This document shows positions 12,374 to 21,930 of a DNA stretch of 64,000 bases, piece after piece (within the stretch, counting starts at the first letter, position 1; every line of letters starts with the position of its first letter). Position numbers and translations under genes: made by a program. Under the pieces are notes generated by a model that was given only the letters and a program-made list of their open reading frames with translations, was not told the DNA's origin and ran no database searches. Source of the DNA: Owenia fusiformis (Eukaryota; Annelida; Polychaeta; Sabellida; Oweniidae); NCBI GenBank assembly GCA_903813345.2, contig CAIIXF020000008.1, forward strand, positions 24,910,822 through 24,974,821, written 5' to 3'.

Positions 12374-14645
12374 GTTGGGAAATTTTCTGCATTTCCTCAA
12401 TTGAGTCACGTTATTTTTCAAACAAGAATAACTCCTTCCCCACATTGTCTACATCTTCCAGGTTTTCACAGAGTGCACTTATGTCACGGACGTCAAGTAA
12501 GTTTCTGGCGAAAGCCGGAGCATAGATTATTTAGAGGACTGGAAACCAGAATGACCTACCTTTTTATTTCCCGAATCTCGCCTGAAATCTTGGTGACTGT
12601 AACCTGTATATCTGTATTAATAGAGTCTTTTTGTATCGCATCTACCTCAATTTTAAAGTTTAATTGGTATCTTTAAGGCGACGCTATATTAAATAAAAAG
12701 TACAAAAAATGACTGCCATATTTTTTTGATAAAGACACATGTTTTTAAGGTTCAACTGGAAAGTAACATTTTGGTAAAAAATTGCTATACCTGCACATGT
12801 TATTTTCTGGTACATAATTAAGTATGAAGGCATGTGTGTATTTCCTTGCTTTTTTCAGGAAAGTATCATTACACTGTCTACTTTTAGTAAACCTGGAAAC
12901 AGGTCAATGGTAGCTCCTGTGTTGTCTGGAAACTTTGAAAGAAAATTTGGAAAAACAGGAAGTGTGAAATATCAGAATTCCCTGGAGTTCCCTTTGAACG
13001 CCTACCAGATATTCTAAAAGAAGACAATGTAATGATACTTTCCTGAAAAAAGCAAGGAAATTGATACATGCCTTCATACTTTATTTTGTACCAGAAAATA
13101 ACATGTGCAGGTATAGCAATTTTTTACCAAAATGTTACTTTCCAGCTGTACCTTAAAATCTGTTTACCTTGTATATGAATTGTGTATCTTGACTAATGAA
13201 ACATGTCAAAGTTAACATCACACATAAACGCATTTTTCCAAACTATGAATTGGAGGTGCATGGATCCCCAAAGCTAGCATGAAGAGTGCGAAGTGAGGCT
13301 AATTTTTGAAAGTTTCAAGGAGTAGCCTTGCAACAGTCACACATTTGCAAGAGTCTAAAATTTCCACAAATCATCTTACCTTTCCCAGGAACAACGAAGG
13401 AGCATGAAAATGTGCACTTCTTGCATTGTTAGAGTATAATAAAGCTCAAACCATTGTAAATTCCAAATATTTCATGTCCACATTTTGTTTGCCGGAACTA
13501 CTTCTAGACTTCCTGATTAATCCTCATGCAAGTTTTGTGACTACACCAAGTGGCATGGATTATCACTTGTATGTTTTATCTATTACAGTGTAATTATCAT
13601 GATAGATACATGATAGAGGCTTTATGAATGATAAACAATGGAAACATGAATGAAGATAACTCTGGACTAAAAAATAGTTCCAGGAAACAAAATGGTGGAC
13701 ATGAAATATTTAGAATTCACAATGGTTTGAGCTTTATTATACTCTAACAATGCAAGAAGTACACATTTTCGTGCTCCTTCGTTGTTCCTTGGTAAGGTAA
13801 GACTATATCTGGAAATTTTGAATTCTTGCAAATGTGTGTCTGTTGCAAGGCTACTCCTTGAAACTTTCAAAAAATAGCCTCACTTCGCACTCTTCATGCT
13901 AGCTTTTGGGAGCCATACACCTCCAATTCATAGTTATGAAAAATGCGTTTAAATGTGAGGTTTTCTTTTATGTGTCTCTTTAGTCAGGAAATGCATTCAC
14001 ATACAAGGAAAACAGTGTACAAAATCTTCTGACTTTATCAAAAAAATATGGCTCCCATGTTTTTGTACTTTTGATTTACTTAAATGTCACCTTAATATGA
14101 TTTCACTGTTTTTGTGGACTGGTACGATTAAGCCAAGCAAATGGCAGCTGATTTGTTCAAAGTACTTTTAGTACTAATTATCGCAAATGACAATAATTTA
14201 GGAAACAAAATTACACTAAATAGATTACTAAGCATCTAAGGTAAGTAAAACTAGATGAACAACTGAGTCAATAGTGAGAAATAGGCCAAAATGAACTGCC
14301 AGAATTGAAATAGACTGCCATCTTGTTTCCAGTCCTCTAAATAATCTATGCTCCAGCTTTCGCCAGAAACGTACTTGACGTCCGTGACATATGTGCCTAG
14401 AAAAGCCTTGTGAGAAGATTTGTTCTGTAAAATGTAGATTATAAAAAACGAGAAAATTCAGTAAAACAATTTCTGAATTTTTTCACTGAATTTTCTTGTT
14501 TTTTATACACTTTATCAAAACATTCTTCTCAAAAGTCTTTTCTAGGAACATAAGTGCACTCTTTGTGCAAAACTGGAAGATATAGACAATGTGGGGAAGG
14601 AGTTCTTGTTTGAAAAATAACATGTGACTGCGGCAATATCCTAGA
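12374..14645. repeat. 2.3-kb imperfect palindrome (foldback element)
   Basis: Blocks pair outward from a centre near 13.59 kb: 13273-13480 with 13690-13907 (CTAGCATGAAGAGTGCGAAG against its complement), 12680-12735 with 14030-14090, 12440-12545 with 14320-14605 (GACGTCAAGTAAGTTTCTGG against CGTACTTGACGTCC). Asymmetry is explained by a TTAA MITE in the left arm (12749-13152) and an extra ~145 bp in the right arm (about 14400-14545), itself containing an inverted repeat. There is no convincing coding frame. Confidence 0.75.
12749..13152. mobile_element. piggyBac-type MITE with TTAA target duplication
   Basis: TTAA occurs at 12745-12748 and 13153-13156. Between them are inverted ends of about 66 bp: GGTTCAACTGGAAAGTAACA on the left and TGTTACTTTCCAGCTGTACC on the right. 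A TTAA duplication is the piggyBac hallmark. There is no transposase. It interrupts the left arm of the surrounding palindrome, whose other arm lacks it. Confidence 0.8.
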
Positions 14646-15003
14646 TGCGAGTATAGAGGCTGACGGTAATTCCGGTTATACGGTTTCGGTATGGAATTGA
14701 GCATTTACCGGTATTGAAATTATATACCGGTTAACCGACGACAATCCCCAGGGAAATAAAAGACACGTCGTTTTTTAATTATTTCGTTTATTTTCCACTT
14801 TCACGATGCGTACATTTACATAGACATTTAGATGTCCATGTTTGGCAGTTCAGGTGTGATTTCAGTGTTTGCTGGCAGTTCAGGTGTGATGTCCATGTTT
14901 GCAGTTCCGAAGTAAAAGCCTCATGCTCAGGCTCAGATTTGGTTGTAGTTATGTTTGGCAGTTCCGGTGTAGTTGTAGTGTCAACGTCAGATCCAGAAAC
15001 TGA

Positions 15004-15150
15004 ATTATGTTTGTAATAGTCATTTACGAACAACAAGGCATTGACAACCTCAGGTTGAAGTCGTGCCCGTTTTTAAGTGATGGTGTTGCCAGCTGCACTG
15101 AACTGGCGTTCACTTGACACGGATGACGCAGGAATAGCTTTAGGACATTT
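15004..15150 (-). pseudogene. hAT transposase C-terminal dimerisation fragment
   Basis: The minus strand reads IPASSVSSERQFSAAGNTIT, then an in-frame TAA, then KRARLQPEVVNALLFVND. SSERxFSxAG...KRxRLxPExVxxLLFxxxN is the conserved C-terminal block of hAT-superfamily transposases. The stop and the absence of the rest of the protein mark it as dead. Related open sequence runs on downstream but has no family features. Confidence 0.85.
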
Positions 15151-15229
15151 GTTTCTCAAAATAACCCCAAAACTTTAAGGCTTTGATTCTTTGGGGATTT
15201 ACTAAAAAAATCAAATTCTCTTGGGTTGT

Positions 15230-15331
15230 AAAGACAAGCACTTTTGTCTTGTTTGTGGCAATGTCCATGTTCCAGTGAGTGCACCACCTGGCCAGTTGCT
15301 CTAAGTCTTCATTCAGTGTTTTCTCTATGAA
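15230..15331 (-). pseudogene. LINE reverse transcriptase fragment
   Basis: The minus strand reads LNEDLEQLARWCTHWNMDIA followed by TNKTKVLVF. LxxDLxxLxxWCxxWxMxxxxxKTKVxVF matches the region after the catalytic centre of non-LTR retrotransposon reverse transcriptases. No YADD box is seen next to it, and upstream sequence is AT-rich and non-coding, so this is a small relic. It lies beside, and in a different frame from, the hAT relic. Confidence 0.6.
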
Positions 15332-15364
15332 TATAATATATGATTATAATATATTAATATGGCG

Positions 15365-15960
15365 CAAATAGCCATATAGCGTTAAAAACGATGAGCATGA
15401 AAAAGCTCACCAGATTCATTCTACAAACAACTCGTGGTCCTTTCATCTGGACAATATTGTGCAGTTAATTTTTTTTCAACAGGCCTTAATTAGATGGTTA
15501 GGTAAATGTAAACTTATCGCTCACCTCCTTTGACTTCCAAACCTCACATAATTTTGAACATCTTGTAAAACGTTCATAACAGATTGTGGCCGTTAAGCAA
15601 TTGTATGTCATGAATTCACATAGTCAATTGAGCAAAATATGAAATTTTCATGGAATTCTGATTGTTATTTCAAAGTTTATCCCAATTTTGACGAACTGCG
15701 CCAGTGTAGAGTGTTACGTCTCACTACATATTTGACGATATTGGGGTATATTTAACTTAAAGAAATGGAAGATCACATAAAGCTTTTTGATAAGGTGGGA
15801 ATAAATGCTTAAATATGACATTCCCGCAAATATTGGGGAATATCCCACGAAATCCAGGGAATTTAGGTGAAGTTTTTGGTGAATGTCCTGCGAAATTCCG
15901 TGAATTGAGGTGAATGTCTCCTGAATTTTGATTAAGGTGAATGTCCCACGAAATCCCGCA
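15365..15960. other. Intergenic; short GGTGAATGTCC repeat at its end
   Basis: There is no gene. At about 15838-15960 a degenerate unit of ~35-50 bp with GGTGAATGTCCCACGAAATC occurs about three times. The rest shows nothing recognisable. Confidence 0.45.
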
Positions 15961-16686
15961 AAGGAGTGGTATCGATATGGAGAACTGAATTCAACAATGT
16001 TTTTCTCTTAAACCAATCATTGAAAACATTCTGTAAAAAAACACGGTATTTTATGTAATGTTGACTGATTGACAACAATTTAATGTGAAAATTATTTAGA
16101 AATATTTTATATAACTGTTTTTGTTAACATTTTTTGTTTTTTTAGTGCAATTGTTTTTGCTCCTTTCTACCAATTCTTGAGAATGAAATAAAATGTCTTT
16201 CCGAACCTTGTTGGAACAAAATAGCATATACAACATGTTTTTAGACCTCTCAATATTATAGTCATACAAAGGAATTTTTGGTTAATTTTAAAAAAGTATT
16301 CAAAAAATTAAAACAAATTCCCCCCAAAATAGATAAAAATCAAGATAAACCTTTTATTTCATTAACAAGATACTTTTTTAAAATCAACCAAAATTTCCTT
16401 TGTACAATTACAATATTGAGAGACCTAAACATGTTTTGTTTATGTCGTTTTGTTCCAATGAGGTTCGGAAAGATGTTTTATTTCACTCTGGAACCATGAT
16501 ACCAAGAACAAAACAAGCGTTTGATGTGTTTTCTAAAACAATATAGCCTAGATGAAAGTATATAGTACTATATGTTTTTCAAAAGATGACCATTAAATTG
16601 ACGATGTGTTAGATTTTTAGATTTTTTTATGACTGGTTTAAGAGAAACGTGTGTTCAAAAAATTCCCCATATTGATACCACTCCTT
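15961..16686. mobile_element. Foldback element copy 3, complete
   Basis: The terminal inverted repeats are AAGGAGTGGTATCGATATGG (15961-15980) and its complement with one mismatch (16667-16686). Both long arms are present (for example TCTTAAACCAATC near 16006 and GACTGGTTTAAGAGA near 16631) and flank the 175-bp central palindrome at 16248-16422. The core matches 1-174 and 7042-7214. Target duplication is not obvious. There is no coding capacity, so mobilisation would need a partner transposase. Confidence 0.8.
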
Positions 16687-17111
16687 TGTTATAAAAATAT
16701 GTCCTGTGAGAAAATTTTAGGGGTTGACAGTACTGCTCACAAGTAGCAAAATTCCCTGTATTATTCATGGTTTTTTGTTTGTATAGTAAATGAAAGAAGA
16801 AGGAAAATTACATGTTAGCAGGTACTAGTAACTATTTCCAAAAGGGATCGATAATATAAAAATTATTTGGAGCCATTTTGTTACTAAAAGGTTCAAATTC
16901 CTTAATTGTGGTCTACACTTTTTAGAGGGGGAACAAAGGAGGCCAAGAGGGGAACTTTCTCTTTGATGACCACCACCTAATAGTCAAGTAACAGGCAGCA
17001 TAAAATATCTCCATAAACTTTATGTGATTAATACCTAAAACCCACAAATGATTATAACATGAGATTATTTCTGTAATTGCAGATGACGGGGAGAGACGCT
17101 GGTTTTTGAGT
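16687..17111 (+). other. Upstream region of the zinc-finger gene
   Basis: A pyrimidine-rich stretch and AG at 17081-17082 look like a 3' splice site. From 17085 a frame is open into the zinc-finger CDS, so an upstream exon could lengthen the protein. No upstream exon was identified. Confidence 0.4.
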
Positions 17112-18467
17112 ATGATGTCTTGTTCGCACAGCCAAGTTAGCAACCAGGCAGACTGCCTGTGTAGTATCATAACAAAGGATGCTCACACTGATGATCACTC
17201 TGTGAATAGTGACTCAATTAATATTGATGAGATATATCAAGTTCTTGGCAGAGAAGACATGTTGAAGTCCAGTTTGTTGGATGATATTGACTTATATCTT
17301 GAATGTGAGGATGACAACCTTTATGTTGTGCCTGACATAGTTGCTACAGTTGAAATTGGTTCAAATGTAGGATCAAGTATAAACACTTCAAACATTCCAT
17401 TGAATCTAAATCCAGAAAATGTTTCTGTGGGTGGGATGTTTTCCAGTGATATTTGCTCTGATGTCCCTCAAAGTTTACCTGCTGGATTCAATGAACTTTT
17501 GACTGAGCCAGTTATGCAAATGGATAAAATATTGACAGATATGACAACAGTGACTGAAATAGGCCAAGCTACTAAATCAACAAATGACTCCTCAGATGTA
17601 TTAAATCACCCTAGTGCTGAAGACAGGAATCATTTATCCAACTCAAGTATGCCATCTACCATTCCTCCCATGATAAACAAAGTTCAAGTTTCATCTCTTC
17701 ATAGAAGTATTCATCACAAATCCCATTTAAGAATCAGTTTCCCTGGTCACCTTCATAGTAGTGTGACATCACAATTATTCACATGTGCACTTTGTCCAAA
17801 AGAATTTACCAAAAAATACAAAATGTATGATCATAAAGCAAAAATGCACAATGAAAAACATCTATTCAAGTGTAGACTGTGTCCATATAAAGGAACTTTA
17901 TCTATTCATATGAAGAAACATATACTAAGGAAACATATGGACATTTTGAAACAAAATGAGAGAGTATGTCAAAGTAAAGGGACCTCTTGTAAGAGTAGTT
18001 CAAATCTAAGAAAAATTGATGTAGAATCTTTTACATGGAACCAAGAAAATGATGGGTCAAGAAAACAGTGTGCTGTCTCTAATGGACCAAAGAAAAATTT
18101 TGTTTGTCAGAAATGCCAGAAAAGATTCAGTTTAAAAAAGCATCTGGAAGGTCATGATAAAACAGTTCATCAAGAAAAGATTTTTAAATGTGAACATGAA
18201 AATTGTGAGAAAAAGTATAGTAGATTAAAAGATCTGAAGTTTCATGCAAAGGTTCACACAAATGAATTTCAGTGCACGTTTAAAAAGTGCACAAAAACAT
18301 TTAGAGATAAATACAATTTACAGCAACATATGCAAGTACATACTGGGAAGAAATCCTTGTCTTGTCACCAATGTAGTTTCATGTGCATACAAAAATCTTC
18401 ATTGAACTGGCATATGAAAACTAAACACATAGATTCAGTTAGGTCTGTTGAAGAAGGAATAAAATAA
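17112..18467 (+). CDS. C2H2 zinc-finger protein, six fingers
   Basis: Probable sequence-specific DNA-binding nuclear protein. A single open frame of 451 residues is read from ATG at 17112 (two ATGs in a row) to TAA at 18465-18467. Residues 1-220 are acidic and serine-rich with no recognised domain. Six C2H2 fingers follow, in two clusters: residues about 225-246 and 254-275, a 55-residue linker, then 332-353, 360-382, 388-410 and 418-439. Fingers 4 and 5 have the C-x4/5-C spacing seen in TFIIIA-like fingers, and only one canonical TGKK-type linker is present. I cannot assign an orthologue. An acceptor-like AG at 17082 precedes the frame, so a spliced 5' coding exon or 5' UTR exon is possible. 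Repeats border it on both sides, but the frame is intact and does not look like a pseudogene. Confidence 0.85.
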   Translation: MMSCSHSQVSNQADCLCSIITKDAHTDDHSVNSDSINIDEIYQVLGREDMLKSSLLDDIDLYLECEDDNLYVVPDIVATVEIGSNVGSSINTSNIPLNLNPENVSVGGMFSSDICSDVPQSLPAGFNELLTEPVMQMDKILTDMTTVTEIGQATKSTNDSSDVLNHPSAEDRNHLSNSSMPSTIPPMINKVQVSSLHRSIHHKSHLRISFPGHLHSSVTSQLFTCALCPKEFTKKYKMYDHKAKMHNEKHLFKCRLCPYKGTLSIHMKKHILRKHMDILKQNERVCQSKGTSCKSSSNLRKIDVESFTWNQENDGSRKQCAVSNGPKKNFVCQKCQKRFSLKKHLEGHDKTVHQEKIFKCEHENCEKKYSRLKDLKFHAKVHTNEFQCTFKKCTKTFRDKYNLQQHMQVHTGKKSLSCHQCSFMCIQKSSLNWHMKTKHIDSVRSVEEGIK

Positions 18468-18471
18468 TAAA
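18466..18471 (+). terminator. Poly(A) signal overlapping the stop codon
   Basis: AATAAA begins inside the TAA stop of the zinc-finger CDS. Further AATAAA hexamers occur near 18596 and 18630 and would give a more usual 3' UTR. Confidence 0.4.
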
Positions 18472-18539
18472 ATTATATTGTCTGAAATTCTATCTTTATG
18501 TAAAACTGATATGGTTTATTGAGCAGTTTAAACCACAGT

Positions 18540-19440
18540 CGTAAATCGGACAAAAATGAGTGGAGTGTGGAGAATATGATTTCTGCTAGATATAGAATAA
18601 ATCTTAATTTTTTCATGAGAAAGAGTACCAATAAATCTCTAAATAGGTGCATGGTATGGTAAAATCTGTTAGGTCTTCTATGATATGTTTGAAGTGAATT
18701 GTTGAATCACTTCAGGTATGAGATCTATTTATAAAGGCGCAATGTCACCAGTGTGCAAACGTCTTTTTGCTATCATGAGGGAATCACTATGGGAGTCTAC
18801 ATGACCTGTAATAAAAACGTATAGGCGACGGACATTATTATCACAAAATGTATATCGTTTTTTTTTTTTAAATGAGGTACAAAACGTTATAAAACAAAAT
18901 AATTAAAACGTGGGAGAGTAATTGGAGTGGGGATTAATAAGCTTATTATTATTATTAGAATAAAGTTGAATGAGTTATTCTTGAGCAAGTATTTATTATG
19001 ATAATGTCACATTTAAGATATATATATTTCTGATTCATTAAGTGGCGCAAATTGTCTAAGTTATTCTGGAACCAACTCTCTTCTGATCTTGTACCTTAGA
19101 AATGTATCACTTCAAAAAATTAAAGAACTCAGATTTTACCATACCATGCCCCTATTCATTCAGCGATTAATAGTAAATTTTCTCATGAAAAAATAAATTT
19201 TGCAGATTTATTGAATTTTTTAGCAAAAATTGTATACTGCCTGGATACTCCCCTCATGTGTCATTTACACCATGTAAACAAACATTTATGATCCCACCAA
19301 AAAATGCTCGAGGGTTATATACTATATAGACTAATACAGCATTTATTTGAAAGTTTTACTTTACAAAACGTCTGATAAAGAATATTTGACTTTTTTACGT
19401 CAAAATTGGCAATTTCTCGGAAACCAGGCAAACTCCCCGG
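18540..19440. repeat. Dispersed repeat family E with inverted halves
   Basis: CCAATAAATCTCTAAAT and GGTGCATGGTATGGTAAAATC at about 18628-18668 are partly inverted at 19133-19205 (GATTTTACCATACCATGCCC). The same words recur at 40740-40800. GTCAAAATTGGCAATTTCTC (near 19400) also recurs, slightly changed, near 28775. It looks like a decayed foldback or DNA transposon, and exact ends are unclear. Confidence 0.5.
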
Positions 19441-19992
19441 ATTAAAAAATTCCATGAAACAAAATCATTTTCTTTTTTCAATTTCAATTTATTTATAATT
19501 CCTAGGTATTGATATAATTACAAAAGTATGCCTTTGTTAACTTAATAACATTAGCGGCATAGTAACCGCTAAACAAAATCATCATCATTGAAGTGAATTA
19601 CATGCAATTTTTTCATTAATTTTTGCAGAATAAAGACATCTAAAAATGCTCAGAATGGTGAAAATCTGCATGATTTTGAGAAGATTTCTGGCCAGGGGGG
19701 AGAAGTGACCACCACTCCCCTGGGTGTCCCAAAACAAGCGAATTTGACTTAGTGCTTCCTCAGCAGTTGATAGCCTTAACAAGTTGTACAAATCGGCTAC
19801 ATATTATGTGAGAATTGACAAATTCAGAAATACGCCTTTAATAATTGACTTTCAAGCCATATCGAACCTCATAATGCCCCACAAAAACCATTAATTTGAA
19901 TTTTACCAGATGTTTGAAAAATGAAAATCAAGGATTCTGAATCTCATCCTGCAATGTTTTTTTTCAAGCTTGTTGCATTGAAACAAAACAAA
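19441..19992. other. Intergenic, mostly unrecognised
   Basis: No gene. The words AAAAATGCTCAGAATGGTG and GAAGTGACC resemble inverted parts of family E near 39500 and 41040, so this may be more of the same decayed element. Confidence 0.35.
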
Positions 19993-20178
19993 CCAGAACA
20001 ACGGCAACGCCAAAGCGTAGCGAATCCCATCGAACAGAAATGGCTGGCATTTTTACAAACGAAATATATAGCAAATATCATAAAATAACACACATAAGGA
20101 AGGCCACCATTTTCAAAATGGTTGCTCACTAGCCAAGTTGTCATCAGAAGTAATATGCTTTTTTTCTAGCATTCACAA

Positions 20179-20607
20179 TAGGGGTCCCGCAATTGCTCGG
20201 ATTTGCTCGAGCGCTCGAGCAATACGCCACGATACGAGCGTATCGATACTCACCTTGAATATCGGTTAAAAAATTGTATCGTTTTTAACTCCCCAAAACA
20301 GCAAAATCATGCTCCAAAGCAGCTTAAATACGATTGTATCTACCCATTGTCCCGTTTCCATTTTGTTATCCGCCTAGCGTAATCCGGCGTAGAATGTATT
20401 TCCGGTTTCCGGTAAAAAATGGAGAAAAAGAAAGAAATTTTTCACGTTCAAAGTTTAGCGGTTGACATTTGTCTTGTTAACGTATTTGTTTTTATTAAAT
20501 AAATTTATTTGTTACGCACTTACATTGCTCGTATCGTTTGTATCGTATCGTGAGGTAAATATCGTTGCTCGTATCGAAATTGAAGATACTGTATCGTGGG
20601 ACCCCTA
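20179..20607. mobile_element. hAT-type MITE with perfect 8-bp target duplication
   Basis: ATTCACAA is at 20171-20178 and 20608-20615. The ends are TAGGGGTCCC and GGGACCCCTA, a 10-bp perfect inverted repeat. Eight-base duplications and TAGGG-type ends are hAT hallmarks. The inside is rich in TCGTATCG words, and there is no transposase. It interrupts a family B internal unit exactly at the TATTCACA(TA/AC)CC site. Confidence 0.9.
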
Positions 20608-20936
20608 ATTCACAACCAACTATGAACAAAATCGCTCCACTACTTTTCGAGTTATAGCAAAAATTGTAAAATAACAAGTAAAGGCCGAGTAAAATACGTT
20701 TAAATGGCAGCCATTTTTCAAAATGGTCATCTTCTACCAAAAGTGTCATTAGACAGTGTACCATGCTTATAATATTCACATACCAAATATGAACAAAATC
20801 GCTCCACCACTTTTCAAGTTATAGTAAAATATGTTAAAATGGCGGCCATTTTTCAAAATGGCCACCTTCTACCAAAAGTGTCATTAGACAGTGTGCCATG
20901 CTTATATTATTCACATACCAAATATGAACAAAATCG

Positions 20937-21348
20937 GAGTCGGGGCAATCTGCGCGAGATTCGGTTTTTACTTGGTTCGGTTTTTCATTAAAGAAAGTAC
21001 TTCATTCCCATGATTCAAAGTGCTTTTCTGCCATCGGTTCGGTTTAAGTTTGTACAACACACGTTTTCAAATCCGGGGCAGGTTGATGTTATGTCATAAC
21101 ATTTGTTTTGGGTGTATACTTTTTGTTTTGACACTTAACAAACTATTCCCGCACTACACGGTGCATCATGGGTAGGGACTGCTGTGAAATAATGAACGTA
21201 AGTGACATCTATCTCAAATTAAATGTTCTTATAAGTTATTGATTGCGCATGCGTTGTAATAATATGAACCAATTAAATTGCTGGATTCAATGCGCATGCG
21301 CTAAAAACCGAACCAAAAAATGGAATCTCGCGCAGATTGCCTCTAGTG
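20937..21348. mobile_element. Second hAT-type MITE with 8-bp target duplication
   Basis: CAAAATCG is at 20929-20936 and 21349-21356. Inverted ends contain GGCAATCTGCGCGAGATTC on the left and its exact complement on the right. The right terminus reads CACTAGAG inward, a hAT-like start, while the left terminus (GAGTCGGG) has decayed. The inside has CGGTTCGGTTT words and GCGCATGCG. It is inserted in a family B internal unit. Confidence 0.85.
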
Positions 21349-21930
21349 CAAAATCGCTCCACTACTTTTCCAGTTAAAGTAAAATATGTTAAAATGGCGG
21401 CCATTTTTCAAAATGGCCACCTTCTACCAAAAGTGTCATTAGACAGTGAGCCATGCTTATAGTATTCACATACCAAATATGAACAAAATCGCTCCACTAC
21501 TTCTTGAGTTATAGCAAAAATCGTAAAATAACAAGTAAAGGCCGCCATTTTTCAAGATGGCTGCCATTTGCTTCTTTAATATCTACATTTCTAGCTTTAT
21601 CAATGTCCTATATAATTTTTTTACATTTAAACATATTGCTATTACAGTTTTACATATTGCACCTAAATTACAGTAAAATCGGCACTTAAATGGCCGCCAT
21701 TTTTAAATGAGTGGCCATTTTGAAAATCGGCTTTCGAGCAGAACTTCTACCCCCATAGGGTATATGTGTACAAAATATAAACAAAATCGGGCCAACGGTA
21801 TTTGAGTTATTGCCCGGACGGACGGACGGACAGACAGACGGATGGACGGACGTACGTACGTACAGACGTACGGACGGACGGACGGAGGCGTTCCCTATAT
21901 CCCTCCGAACTTCGTTCGATGGGATAATAA

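Larger units (their letters stand above)
19993..21924 (-). mobile_element. Helitron-like family B, copy 1
   Basis: Read on the minus strand it starts A|TCCCATCGAACGAAGTTCGG at 21924, has a CCGT/ACGT microsatellite (21812-21890), then ~130-bp internal units each with a GCGATTTTGTTCATATTTGG block, a TGACACTTTTGGTAGAAGG block and AAAATGGC(G/C)GCCAT, and ends with the hairpin ACGCTTTGGCGT and CTGG|T at 19993. Two hAT-type MITEs sit inside it. No helicase is encoded. Helitron assignment rests on the end rules. Confidence 0.7.

Noticed and set aside
14788-15036. Open frame of 82 codons with Thr/Cys-rich repeats, minus strand
   Set aside because: Only the first part continues the hAT transposase relic; the rest is short CAGTTCAGGTGTGAT repeats without protein features.
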